Shown here: positions 25,804 to 34,240 of the stretch, piece after piece | How positions within the stretch are numbered: position 1 is the first letter of the stretch | How the letters are laid out: each line of letters opens with the position of its first letter | Assembly (NCBI GenBank): GCA_022767745.1 | Contig: JALENN010000010.1 | Location: 124,001 to 188,000, forward strand | DNA: 64,000 nt | DNA from: Alistipes sp. | GTDB taxonomy: Bacteria; Bacteroidota; Bacteroidia; Bacteroidales; Rikenellaceae | Direction of reading: 5' to 3' | The notes under the pieces: generated by a model | The model's database searches: none | Seen by the model: only the letters and a program-made list of their open reading frames with translations | Told to the model about the DNA's origin: nothing | Made by a program: the position numbers and the translations under genes

Positions 25804-26790
25804 ATGAAACGTAAAACAATCATAGCATCACTCTTCGCGCTGCTCGCGCTCGCGGCCGTCGTTCTCGCCCCCGCCTGCTCGACGCCGGCGCCGACCGCGG
25901 CGGCAACCCCGGCCGCACACCTCGACTCGCTGCCCGACGACAACTTCAACTTCATCGTGGCAAACGACCTGGGACGCAACGGCTACTACGAGCAGAAACC
26001 CATCGCCGAGCAGATGGGCCGCATGGCCGAGAACGTCGACATCGAGTTCGTGGCTGCAGCGGGCGACGTACACCACTTCGAGGGTGTCGCCAGCGTCAAC
26101 GACCCGCTGTGGATGACCAACTACGAGCTCATCTACTCGCACCCCGAGCTTATGATCGACTGGTTCCCCGTCATGGGCAACCACGAGTACCGCGGCAACA
26201 CGCAGGCCGTGCTCGACTACGACAGCGTAAGCCGCCGCTGGAACATGCCCGACCGTTACTACAGCATGACCTGCGAGCTGGACAACGACGCCACGCTGCG
26301 CCTGCTCTTCATCGACACGACGCCTCTTATCGACAAGTACCACAAGGAGGCCGAGGAGTCGTACCACGACGTGGCCTCGCAGGATATCGACCGGCAGCTG
26401 CAGTGGATCGATTCGACACTCAACGCCTCGACCGCCACATGGACCGTGGTCATAGGCCACCACCCCATCTACGCCCAGACGCCCAAGGACGAGGTCGAGC
26501 GCGAGGACATGCAGCGCCGCGTCGATCCCATCCTGCGCAAGCACGGCGTCGACATGTACATCGCCGGCCACATACACAACTTCCAGCACATCAAGCCCGA
26601 AGGCAGCGACATCGACTACGTCGTCAACTCGTCGGGATCGCTCAGCCGCAAGGTGTCGCCCATCGACGGCACGGTATTCTGCAGCGACGAGCCCGGGTTC
26701 TCGATCGTATCGGCCTCGGACAAGGAGCTCAAGCTCTACATGCTCGACAAGAACGGCAATATCCTGCACACGGTGACTCGCACAAAATAA
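25804..26790 (+). CDS. Exported metallophosphatase, purple acid phosphatase-like
   Basis: 328 residues. Lipoprotein-type leader with lipobox LAPAC. The two-metal calcineurin-like motifs are complete and in order: NDLGRNG in place of the usual D-x-H, AAGDVHHFEG (GD), MGNHEYRG (GNHE), VIGHHPIYAQ (GHxP) and AGHIHNFQH (GHxH). The layout follows tartrate-resistant (purple) acid phosphatases. It probably cleaves phosphate monoesters in the periplasm or on the surface, with the receptor 32 nt upstream taking up substrate or product. A strong terminator follows. Confidence 0.85.
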   Translation: MKRKTIIASLFALLALAAVVLAPACSTPAPTAAATPAAHLDSLPDDNFNFIVANDLGRNGYYEQKPIAEQMGRMAENVDIEFVAAAGDVHHFEGVASVNDPLWMTNYELIYSHPELMIDWFPVMGNHEYRGNTQAVLDYDSVSRRWNMPDRYYSMTCELDNDATLRLLFIDTTPLIDKYHKEAEESYHDVASQDIDRQLQWIDSTLNASTATWTVVIGHHPIYAQTPKDEVEREDMQRRVDPILRKHGVDMYIAGHIHNFQHIKPEGSDIDYVVNSSGSLSRKVSPIDGTVFCSDEPGFSIVSASDKELKLYMLDKNGNILHTVTRTK

Positions 26791-26808
26791 GCGTCACGCA
26801 CAACAACA

Positions 26809-26844
26809 CCGAAAAGGCCCTCCGTGATAGAGGGCCTTTTTCGG
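26809..26844 (+). terminator. Terminator of the receptor-phosphatase operon
   Basis: Stem CCGAAAAGGCCCTC/GAGGGCCTTTTTCGG with a 7-nt loop and a T5 run inside the 3' arm. Confidence 0.9.
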
Positions 26845-26873
26845 CTTTACATCCTCATATCCCACAAAACAGA

Positions 26874-26910
26874 TCGGGCCTCCGCATGCCCGAAGGCACG
26901 GGAAGCCCGA
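26874..26910 (-). terminator. Probable metK terminator
   Basis: Stem TCGGGC/GCCCGA with a 25-nt loop, 20 nt past the metK stop. TCTGTTTTG follows on the minus strand. Confidence 0.45.
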
Positions 26911-26929
26911 CCATAAATCAGTAATCGGC

Positions 26930-28237
26930 TTAGAGTCCGAACTCGCGCTTGATGCTCTCCACGGCATCGAGACGCTCCCAACCGAAGAACTCGATCTCGC
27001 GCTCCGTCTCGTGACCGTTCTCCCACACCTTTACGCTCTTGGTGTAGGGGCGGTTGCCGAAGTGGCCGTACGAAGCCGTCGCCTCGAAGATGGGGTTCTT
27101 GAGGCCGAACTTGCGCACGATCGACGCGGGACGCAGGTCGAACAGACGGCCGATGCGCTCGGCTATCTCGCCGTCGGTCATACCCTCCAGTGCAGCGGGA
27201 CGCTTCGAACCGTAGGTGTCGACATATATCGACAGCGGCTGTGCTATACCGATGGCATAGCTCAACTGCACCAGCATCTGGTCGGCGACACCCGCCGCAA
27301 CCATGTTCTTGGCGATATAACGCGCAGCATATGCAGCCGAACGGTCCACCTTCGACGAATCCTTGCCCGAGAAGGCACCTCCGCCGTGGGCACCGCGGCC
27401 TCCGTACGAATCGACGATGATCTTGCGGCCCGTAACACCCGTATCTCCGTGGGGGCCGCCGATAACGAACTTGCCCGTGGGGTTGACGTGCAGGATGTAG
27501 TCCTCGCCGATAAGTGCCGCAAGGCAGTCGTTGGCACGCTCCAGACGGGCCTTGACACGCGGGATGAGGATCGTGCGCACATCCTCGCGGATGCGATCCT
27601 GCATCTGGCGCTCGGCCTCCTTCTCGGTAAGGCCGTCACCCGCCTTGATGAACTCGTCGTGCTGCGTCGATACCACGATGGTATGCACGCGCACGGGCTT
27701 GTGGGTGGTGCTGTCGTACTCCATCGTCACCTGACTCTTGGCGTCGGGACGCAGGTAAGGCATAACCTTGCCCTCGCGGCGTATTACGGCCAGCTCCTTG
27801 AGTATTACGTGCGAGAGGATCAGCGTCGCAGGCATGTACTCGCGCGTCTCATTGCAGGCGTAACCGAACATTATGCCCTGGTCGCCGGCACCCTGCTCGT
27901 CGGCCTCCTCACGCACGACGCCCTGGTTGATGTCGGGCGACTGCTCGTGAATGGCCGAGAGTATGCCGCACGATGCGGCGTCGAACTGATACTCGCTGCG
28001 ATTGTATCCTATGCGGTCGATTACGCGGCGGACGACACTCTGTATGTCGACATAGGCCTCCGAGCGGACCTCGCCCGCCACAACTACCAGGCCTGTGGTG
28101 CAGAGCGTCTCGCATGCCACTTTCGACTGGGGGTCGTGACGCAGGAATTCATCGAGGATTGCATCCGAAATCTGATCCGACACCTTGTCGGGGTGTCCTT
28201 CCGATACCGATTCCGAAGTAAACAGATAATTTGCCAT
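26930..28237 (-). CDS. metK: S-adenosylmethionine synthase
   Basis: 435 residues. Makes SAM from methionine and ATP. Signatures: [20 protein letters not shown] at the N-terminus, the [12 protein letters not shown] loop, and [19 protein letters not shown] carrying the phosphate-binding lysines. It is about 40 residues longer than the E. coli enzyme, with a C-terminal extension ([15 protein letters not shown]...) typical of Bacteroidota MetK. The leader carries a SAM-II aptamer, so the end product should repress expression. Monocistronic. Confidence 0.96.
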   Translation of the reverse strand: MANYLFTSESVSEGHPDKVSDQISDAILDEFLRHDPQSKVACETLCTTGLVVVAGEVRSEAYVDIQSVVRRVIDRIGYNRSEYQFDAASCGILSAIHEQSPDINQGVVREEADEQGAGDQGIMFGYACNETREYMPATLILSHVILKELAVIRREGKVMPYLRPDAKSQVTMEYDSTTHKPVRVHTIVVSTQHDEFIKAGDGLTEKEAERQMQDRIREDVRTILIPRVKARLERANDCLAALIGEDYILHVNPTGKFVIGGPHGDTGVTGRKIIVDSYGGRGAHGGGAFSGKDSSKVDRSAAYAARYIAKNMVAAGVADQMLVQLSYAIGIAQPLSIYVDTYGSKRPAALEGMTDGEIAERIGRLFDLRPASIVRKFGLKNPIFEATASYGHFGNRPYTKSVKVWENGHETEREIEFFGWERLDAVESIKREFGL

Positions 28238-28304
28238 ACATTAAAAGTTTATAAAAGTTAAACCGTTAAACGTATGGAAGACGAGACTGTCGTTGAAAAC
28301 AACA

Positions 28305-28360
28305 TTGCTGGTTTAGCATTTTTTTAGTGGTTGCAAGCAGTCCAAATCCTTCCACATCGA
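28305..28360 (-). promoter_or_regulatory. SAM-II riboswitch in the metK leader
   Basis: On the minus strand P1 pairs GTGG (28352-28355) with CCAC (28327-28330). The loop contains GATTTGGACTGCTTGCAA (28331-28348), and the 3' segment AAAAAATGCTAAACCAGC (28307-28324) folds back so that TTGG of the loop pairs with CCAG. The conserved blocks GATTTG, GCTTGCA-CCAC and GCTAAA in this order are those of SAM-II (metA-type) pseudoknot aptamers, known from alphaproteobacteria and, to my knowledge, also some Bacteroidota. The aptamer ends 67 nt before the metK ATG, further than in classic SAM-II leaders. Confidence 0.85.
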
Positions 28361-28369
28361 ATGTCGGCG

Positions 28370-28377
28370 CAAAAGTA
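28370..28377 (-). promoter_or_regulatory. -7 box of metK
   Basis: Perfect TACTTTTG on the minus strand, about 15 nt upstream of the aptamer, so the riboswitch sits at the very 5' end of the transcript. Confidence 0.65.
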
Positions 28378-28603
28378 ATACTTTTTTTCGAAAAAACGCC
28401 TCCTGCCGACATATTATTGCCACAGCCGTCCTTTTCGCAGCATAATGTCACGGCTCCAGTGTGCATTGCTTCGCCAATAGTGTCCCGTTGTTCCGACGGC
28501 ACGCCCCGAAGGAAAAATCAGACACTTTACGGGAAATCGCGAGAGCCGTTTTCCGGCGCCGTTTAACCAATTTTGCCACATCAAAAACACCCCGCATACA
28601 TAT

Positions 28604-29398
28604 ATGACGATCACCACAAACCCATCCTACCGCCGCGCCGAGACCTTCGTTCGTTCGCTCGCCACCCCCGGTTTCTTCGACAACAACGGGGTGACGCTGC
28701 ACGACGGCCGCAATACCGTCAAGGTATTCGACACGCCGGCCGGACGCCTCGCCGTAAAAAGCTACGGCCACCTTCCGCTGTTCAACCGCATCATCTACGG
28801 CACGCTGCGCAAGAGCAAGGCCGAAAGGGCCTACCTGCACGCATTGCGCCTGCAGCAACTCGGCATCGGCACGCCCGACGCCGTCGCCTTCGTCGAGATA
28901 CGCCGCCACGGCATGCTCCACCGCAGCTACTTCGTGTCGCAATGTTCAAATCTTCTGCCGGCGCGTCCCGCCACCGAGCAGTTTGCTCGTACGCAACAGG
29001 GCGCCGACATACTCGACGCCCTCGCCCGCTTCCTGCTTCATGTGCACGATGCCGGAGTTCTGCACAACGACCTTAACATCGACAACATCCTCTACGGCAT
29101 CACACCGTCGGGCCGATACACGTTCCAGCTGATCGACACCAACCGCATGAACTTCTACCGCCGCCTCTCCATGCGCAAGCGGCTCGACAACCTGCGACGG
29201 CTCTCGTGCCCTACGCCCGCGTACCTCTACATTCTCGAACAATACGCCCGCCGCAGGAATGCCGACACCGAGTCCGTACAGCTCGAAGGTGCCATCATGC
29301 GACTGATGTTCGAGATGCGGCAGCGCCTCAAGCAATGGGTCAAGTCGGCTCTGCGCAACAGCCGCAGCCACGGCATAGGATACCACAAGGCTCTGTAA
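28604..29398 (+). CDS. Lipopolysaccharide kinase (Kdo/WaaP) family protein
   Basis: 264 residues with a minimal protein-kinase-like fold. VKVFDTPAGRLAVKSYG holds the ATP-binding Lys, VHDAGVLHNDLNIDNILYG is the catalytic loop (His-Asn-Asp-Leu, Asn four residues after Asp) and FQLIDTNRMNF has the metal-binding Asp. It closely follows Kdo/WaaP kinases, which phosphorylate the inner core of LPS at the cytoplasmic face of the inner membrane. The exact position modified is unknown. A near-consensus -7 box CAATTTTG lies at 28568-28575. It stands alone between metK (divergent) and the kinase fusion (convergent). Confidence 0.85.
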   Translation: MTITTNPSYRRAETFVRSLATPGFFDNNGVTLHDGRNTVKVFDTPAGRLAVKSYGHLPLFNRIIYGTLRKSKAERAYLHALRLQQLGIGTPDAVAFVEIRRHGMLHRSYFVSQCSNLLPARPATEQFARTQQGADILDALARFLLHVHDAGVLHNDLNIDNILYGITPSGRYTFQLIDTNRMNFYRRLSMRKRLDNLRRLSCPTPAYLYILEQYARRRNADTESVQLEGAIMRLMFEMRQRLKQWVKSALRNSRSHGIGYHKAL

Positions 29399-29438
29399 AA
29401 GCGCAAGGCCGTCACCCCCGCAGGATGACGGCCTTGCG
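29395..29438. terminator. Hairpin between convergent genes
   Basis: 13-bp stem CGCAAGGCCGTCA/TGACGGCCTTGCG with an 11-nt loop. On the minus strand it is followed by CTTTTAC, so it ends the kinase-fusion transcript. The plus strand has no T-run. Confidence 0.65.
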
Positions 29439-29463
29439 TCATGCAGCACGCAGCCGGTTGCCT

Positions 29464-30774
29464 TTACACCCTGATATTGGCCTGCATATTGTCGTAGAGA
29501 TCCTTCACCAGCGAGCATGCCGTTCCGAGGTCGATGCTGCCCGTGTTGATCATCAGATTGTAGTGGTGCGGCTCACCCCACTTCATTCCCGTATAGTATT
29601 CGTAGTGGGCAATGCGGTTGTGGTTTACACGGCGTATCTCGGCCTCGGCCCGCTCGCGCGGTATGCCGTACTCCTCGACACAGCGGTCGCACGCGCTCGC
29701 CGCATCGGAATAGCAGAATACCCTGATCACGTCGGGACGGTCCTTCAGCACGAAGTCGGCACAGCGGCCCACGATGATACACGGCTCGCGTTCGGCAAGC
29801 TCCTGCACGATACGGCTCTCGGCTACGAACAGCACGTCGTCAGGCGAAAGGCTGTGTTCGGTCGAGCGCTCGTTGTTCATGGCAAAGATGCACTTCAGCC
29901 AGAACGACGGTATCGATTGCTCGTTCTCGACGATATAACGCTCGTCCATGCCGCTGCGCTGCGCCGCCATTCCGATAAACTCCTTGTCGTAGAGTTTGAT
30001 ATTCAGCTCGCGCGCGAGCATCTCGCCCAGCTTGTGGCCGCCGCTGCCGTACTCGCGGGCGATTGTTATGACAATGCCCGCATGACGACCCGCAGCCGAT
30101 GCGGATACAGGCCCCGCATCACCGCGGCAGATCCACTTGTCGAGACGGCGGTAAAACGGACTTATCATATGCACGATCGGCCCCACGAGCAGCGCCGCGA
30201 CGACCGTACCCTCACGCACGCCGCGCACCTCCGACATGAACACCAGCGACAGCACGCACGACAGCACCACCAACGTTATGTCGAAACCCAGTTTCACATA
30301 GCCGAAATCCTTGCGCAGGCGGCGCGAAATTGCCTTGACGAAATACTCGCCCGACATCATGGCTATGTCGGCCTTCACCTCGAGGGCAATACCTACCGAC
30401 AATATCACGCAGCCCACAAGCAGCACCCCTATACGGCCGGCATACGCCTCGGGGGCAAGCCACGAGAGGGCATTCATCGACACATCGATGAACATTCCGA
30501 AGCACAACGAGATAGGTATCTGCAACAGATACATGCGAAGATCCGATTTCAGGTCGCGGCGCGTCATGAACGGCAGTTCGAGAATCACGAACAATATGTT
30601 GAGGATGATGGTCCACTGTCCCATGGTCAGCGGCGTAAACATGCTCGACACGTAGGTTACGCTCGTAATGGGCGACGTGCCGAGCGAAGCCTTGGTTATG
30701 AAGGCTATGCCGAACGCATTGATAAAGAGCGATACGGCAAACAGAAAATAACGTCTGAAAGTAAATATTCCCAT
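29464..30774 (-). CDS. YczE-like membrane domain fused to a cytidylate kinase-like domain
   Basis: 436 residues in two parts. Residues 1 to about 210 form a membrane domain with about five helices (FAVSLFINAFGIAFITKASL, LGTSPITSVTYV, GMFIDVSMNALSWL, EVKADIAMMSGEYFVKAI) like the YczE/DUF6198 family. Residues from about 225 are a cytosolic cytidylate kinase-like domain beginning VITIAREYGSGGHKLG, with a degenerate P-loop GSGGHKLG, then LYDKEFI and VGRCADFVLKDRP. Nucleotide kinase-like domains of this kind are common in gut bacteria, but their substrates are unknown. The fusion suggests membrane-linked sensing or transport coupled to phosphoryl transfer. I chose the ATG that begins MGIFTFRRY; an upstream ATG would add 21 residues. 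Confidence 0.8.
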   Translation of the reverse strand: MGIFTFRRYFLFAVSLFINAFGIAFITKASLGTSPITSVTYVSSMFTPLTMGQWTIILNILFVILELPFMTRRDLKSDLRMYLLQIPISLCFGMFIDVSMNALSWLAPEAYAGRIGVLLVGCVILSVGIALEVKADIAMMSGEYFVKAISRRLRKDFGYVKLGFDITLVVLSCVLSLVFMSEVRGVREGTVVAALLVGPIVHMISPFYRRLDKWICRGDAGPVSASAAGRHAGIVITIAREYGSGGHKLGEMLARELNIKLYDKEFIGMAAQRSGMDERYIVENEQSIPSFWLKCIFAMNNERSTEHSLSPDDVLFVAESRIVQELAEREPCIIVGRCADFVLKDRPDVIRVFCYSDAASACDRCVEEYGIPRERAEAEIRRVNHNRIAHYEYYTGMKWGEPHHYNLMINTGSIDLGTACSLVKDLYDNMQANIRV

Positions 30775-30867
30775 AAGCAATGAATTTAGGCTGCAAAGAT
30801 CCGTCGTTTTTTCCGTTCGCGAATAATTAAAGTACAACCGTTATTCGTCGAAAACAAAACACATTCG

Positions 30868-30875
30868 TATCTTTG
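30868..30875 (+). promoter_or_regulatory. -7 box of the AraC-family gene
   Basis: Perfect TATCTTTG 20 nt before the ATG. Divergent from it, at 30794-30801 on the minus strand, is the near-consensus GATCTTTG of the kinase-fusion gene. Confidence 0.55.
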
Positions 30876-30894
30876 CTGTCGCAATCCGCCAATC

Positions 30895-31764
30895 ATGCAC
30901 AGCAACCCGTTCGAAGCCATCCGCCAGGCGCAGATGAGCGCACAAAGGATATTCTGCCACACGATAACCGCTGCCGACAACAGCGGCGACAGCGGCGTGC
31001 TGGCCGACGGCTTCTTCATTGCGTTGGTCACAAACGGAACGGCCGAAGTATCTGCCTCCGACGCCTGCCGTTTCGAAGCGGGCCCCCGCGACCTGCTTCT
31101 GCTCACGCCGAGCATGCGCGCGACGTTCGAAAGCACGGACGACGACTTCGCAATGACATGCCTCGGGTTCGATCCCGACTACTTCGATTCGCTGCGCGAC
31201 GGGCAGACCATGTACAGCCAGCTAGCCCGCTTCATCCGCCAATACGGCTATCCGCTACTGCACATCCGGCAGGGGGCGTTCGACTATCTGCGGTGCACGC
31301 TCGGGATGTTCCTCGCCACCGGCGACGGCTCCCCGCTCGGTCACGACGCCATAAGCGAACGCCTGTGCGGATTCCTGCTGCTGCAGGTGACCGACCTGCT
31401 TTTCCACAGCAACGCCACACACGGGCCGCTGTACGTGAAGCGCTCCGACCTTCTCTTCCGCGACTTCAAAAAACTGCTCATCGCCAACTACCGCCGCCAC
31501 CACCGCATAGAGTTCTACGCCGACGCGCTGCACATATCCACCACATACCTCGCGCGCACGGTCAAACGTCTCACAGGGCACACCGTACGCTTCCACATAA
31601 CCGAACTGCTATATGCCGACGCCCGCCGCATGCTCGAATCGACCGACATGGAGGTCAAGCAGATAGCCGACACGCTGGGGTTCTCTGACCAGTCGGTCTT
31701 CGGCAAGTTCTTCACCAAACGGACGGGCATCTCGCCCGTAAAATACCGCATGCGCCGCCACTGA
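30895..31764 (+). CDS. AraC family transcriptional regulator
   Basis: 289 residues. The N-terminal half is a cupin-like sensor (about 1-150, GFFIALVTNGTAEVSA). The C-terminal ~100 residues are the double helix-turn-helix: FYADALHISTTYLARTVKRL for the first and IADTLGFSDQSVFGKFFTKR, TGISPVKYR for the second. The ligand and targets are unknown. Neighbours are a divergent kinase fusion and, downstream with its own promoter, a GH5 lipoprotein, so either could be a target. Confidence 0.88.
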   Translation: MHSNPFEAIRQAQMSAQRIFCHTITAADNSGDSGVLADGFFIALVTNGTAEVSASDACRFEAGPRDLLLLTPSMRATFESTDDDFAMTCLGFDPDYFDSLRDGQTMYSQLARFIRQYGYPLLHIRQGAFDYLRCTLGMFLATGDGSPLGHDAISERLCGFLLLQVTDLLFHSNATHGPLYVKRSDLLFRDFKKLLIANYRRHHRIEFYADALHISTTYLARTVKRLTGHTVRFHITELLYADARRMLESTDMEVKQIADTLGFSDQSVFGKFFTKRTGISPVKYRMRRH

Positions 31765-31809
31765 CACGCAAATATTCGGCATATATGCACACGTAATCGC
31801 ACACTGGAA

Positions 31810-31840
31810 TTGCTTTTACGCCCGCTTTTAGCTAATTTTG
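31810..31840 (+). promoter_or_regulatory. -33/-7 promoter of the GH5 gene
   Basis: TTG (31810-31812), 20-nt spacer, TAATTTTG (31833-31840). Leaves a 50-nt leader. Confidence 0.7.
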
Positions 31841-31894
31841 TAAGGAGACACGCCGCCTCTACACACTTAAAACCAACCATAACCCAACCATACC

Positions 31895-32977
31895 ATGAAA
31901 CGAACCATCCTGTTGCTGACGGCCTTGATGTGCGTCGTCGGCTGCCAATCGAAGGAGCCCTTCACCATAGGCAAGGGCGTAAACATCAGCCACTGGCTTT
32001 CACAGAGCGACGCCCGCGGCGAGGCCCGCCGCAACTACTTCACGCGTGACGACGTGAAGGCCATCGCCGAGATGGGATTCGACCACCTGCGCATCCCAAT
32101 AGACGAGGAGCAGATGTTCGACGAGAATCTCAACCCCGACGCCGAAGCATTCGAACTGCTGCACAACGCACTCGGCTGGTGCCGTGAGTTCAAGCTGCGC
32201 GCCGTGATCGACCTGCACATACTGCGATCGCACCACTTCAACGCCGCCGAGAAGCCCCTCTTCACCGACCCCGCGGCCCAGGAGCGCTTCTGCGAATGCT
32301 GGCGCAAGATCTCGGCCGAGTTGAAGAAGTATCCGAGGTCAATGGTCGCATACGAGCTGATGAACGAACCCGTGGCCGACGACCCCGAACAATGGAACGA
32401 CGTAGTTAACAAATGTTTGTCGGCAGTGCGCGAGAAGGAGCCGCGCCGCACCATTGTCATCGGATCCAACCGCTGGCAGTCGTTCGACATGGTCGAGAAA
32501 CTCAACGTACCGGCCGACGACGAGAATATCATCCTGAGCTTCCACTTCTACAACCCCTTCATGTTTACGCACTACCGCGCCTCATGGACCGACATGAAGG
32601 ATATACCCTGCCCCGTACACTACCCCGGCAGCCTCATATCGGACGAGGACCACGCCGCCATGAGTGACGAGATGAAACGCCGCTACGGCTACGGCGCAGG
32701 CGAGAGCGGCTACAACGACCGCAAGACCCTCGAGAAGCAGATCGCGCGTGCCGCCAATGCCGCCGCCGCGATGGGCCGCCGCCTGTACCTTGGCGAGTTC
32801 GGCACGATGGACACCACGGCCGAAGCCGACCGCATTGCGTGGTTCAACGACGTGGTATCGCTCTGCAACGAACGCGGCATAGCTTACGCCGCATGGGACT
32901 ACAAGAGCCACGACTTCGGCGTAGCCCCCGACGGCAAGCCGCGCCGAAAGATTGTCGACATACTCACCCGCCGCTGA
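31895..32977 (+). CDS. GH5 family glycoside hydrolase, lipoprotein
   Basis: 360 residues. Signal peptide with lipobox VVGC, then a GH5-type TIM barrel. GKGVNISHWLSQ at the start and FDHLRIPIDEEQM are family markers. The acid/base Glu is in AYELMNEPVAD and the nucleophile Glu in LYLGEFGTMD. GH5 covers endoglucanases, mannanases and related enzymes; the substrate cannot be told from sequence. The lipid anchor places it on the periplasmic or outer surface. It stands alone rather than in a polysaccharide utilisation locus. Confidence 0.88.
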   Translation: MKRTILLLTALMCVVGCQSKEPFTIGKGVNISHWLSQSDARGEARRNYFTRDDVKAIAEMGFDHLRIPIDEEQMFDENLNPDAEAFELLHNALGWCREFKLRAVIDLHILRSHHFNAAEKPLFTDPAAQERFCECWRKISAELKKYPRSMVAYELMNEPVADDPEQWNDVVNKCLSAVREKEPRRTIVIGSNRWQSFDMVEKLNVPADDENIILSFHFYNPFMFTHYRASWTDMKDIPCPVHYPGSLISDEDHAAMSDEMKRRYGYGAGESGYNDRKTLEKQIARAANAAAAMGRRLYLGEFGTMDTTAEADRIAWFNDVVSLCNERGIAYAAWDYKSHDFGVAPDGKPRRKIVDILTRR

Positions 32978-33005
32978 CGCAAACGCGCGCAGGACGGAAA
33001 CACGA

Positions 33006-33037
33006 CGAGGAGTGCACCCCAACGGGTGCACTCCTCG
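33006..33037. terminator. Bidirectional hairpin between GH5 and LytTR genes
   Basis: Perfect 14-bp stem CGAGGAGTGCACCC/GGGTGCACTCCTCG with loop CAAC. No long T-run on either side; its place between convergent stops suggests transcript end formation. Confidence 0.6.
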
Positions 33038-33062
33038 CTGCATTATGCCATACTTATTTATA

Positions 33063-34019
33063 TTATGCCTGCTGATCGGCCTGCACGCCCTCGGCTGACG
33101 TTTCCTCGGGTCCGGCCTGCTCCTCGGTCTCGGTCACGCTGCGGCCCGAGGCATTAAACCTCTCGATCTTGCCGATAAGGTTCTTGAAATAGCTCTTCGA
33201 CACCGGTATGGGCTTGATGTCGCCGTTGTCGAGTATCACATATCGCGCCTTGCCCTTCTTGCGGATATTGTTTATCTTCATCACGTTCACCATATACGAG
33301 CGGTGGCAGCGCACCATGCTCGTACCCGCAAGGTTCTCCTCGATGGCCTTGGTACGGCAGCGCAGCATGTAGGAGAGCAGCTTGCCGTTGTTGATGTAGA
33401 ATATCTTGACGTAGTTGTCCTGCGACTCCATGTAATAGAGCGAGTCGGCGTTTATGGTGAGCTTGAGCGTACCGTTATAGTCGTAGAGGTTTATCAGCGA
33501 GGGATATGTCACCGTCTGCTCACCGCCGAGCGACATCTCGTACTGCAGCATCTGCAACTCTTCGGTCTTGGCCTTGTAGGCGGCATAGAGCGTCTGTATA
33601 GTATAAGGTATGGCCATTATCATGAGAACGCACCACACGGCCTTGAGCAGCAGCACCCACGACGTCTGCTCGAAAGGCGAGATGAATACCGACGTGAAGA
33701 TGGTGTAGAAGAGCGATATGACCACCACCTCGGCCAGCAGCCAGGCGGTGTATTTGGCAAAGGTGAAACGCACGCGGTCCTGCACGCGGTACATGATGTG
33801 CTTGCTGGCCCACATTATCAGCAGTGCCCCGACATAGAATATTGCCGTGAGCAGCAGATGGCGCATGTCCGTCAGGCTGAACCATGCCGTATATGAGAAA
33901 GGGGTGTATACGACCATGAACACGAACGAAAAAGTAAGGATGAACAACACCGAACCGTAGAGGTACTGTTTGTCGAGTAGAAACTTTGGTATTTCCCTGC
34001 TTTTATCTATTTTTGCCAT
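33063..34019 (-). CDS. Membrane-bound LytTR family DNA-binding regulator
   Basis: 318 residues. Four predicted membrane helices (about residues 20-165, for example YGSVLFILTFSFVFMVVYTP) and a short coiled-coil linker precede a C-terminal LytTR domain (about 190-295). The domain contains YMESQDNYVKIFYINNGKLL, the typical LytTR strand pattern with Asn-Tyr-Val, and VRCHRSYMVN near its end. Such one-component membrane LytTR proteins often answer envelope signals; the target is unknown. The start chosen is MAKIDKSREIPKF; an upstream ATG would add 62 residues that cross the -7-like box GATCTTTG at 34044-34051. Confidence 0.85.
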   Translation of the reverse strand: MAKIDKSREIPKFLLDKQYLYGSVLFILTFSFVFMVVYTPFSYTAWFSLTDMRHLLLTAIFYVGALLIMWASKHIMYRVQDRVRFTFAKYTAWLLAEVVVISLFYTIFTSVFISPFEQTSWVLLLKAVWCVLMIMAIPYTIQTLYAAYKAKTEELQMLQYEMSLGGEQTVTYPSLINLYDYNGTLKLTINADSLYYMESQDNYVKIFYINNGKLLSYMLRCRTKAIEENLAGTSMVRCHRSYMVNVMKINNIRKKGKARYVILDNGDIKPIPVSKSYFKNLIGKIERFNASGRSVTETEEQAGPEETSAEGVQADQQA

Positions 34020-34156
34020 GATTTTTTCACAGTTTGGACTGAGCAAAGATCGTAAAATATCCTCAAAGTGCATAACTTTTACCACAGATAATGCCACTTT
34101 CGTCACAAAATATCGTTTTTGACCATTGAAAGATGGCAAGTTATAAGGTTTTGGGA

Positions 34157-34164
34157 TATTTTTG
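34157..34164 (+). promoter_or_regulatory. -7 box of the fabHFG operon
   Basis: Perfect TATTTTTG 77 nt before the fabH ATG. The 34020-34240 interval otherwise shows only AT-rich leader. Confidence 0.55.
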
Positions 34165-34240
34165 CAACGCCGCGGTTTACGGCATATCAAGCCGTCGCGC
34201 AACACCGCACAAGTTTTTATTTAAAATAAAGTTTGAGTAA

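Noticed and set aside
31779..31788. GCATATATGC palindrome between the AraC gene and the GH5 promoter
   Set aside because: Too short and AT-rich to call an operator on its own.
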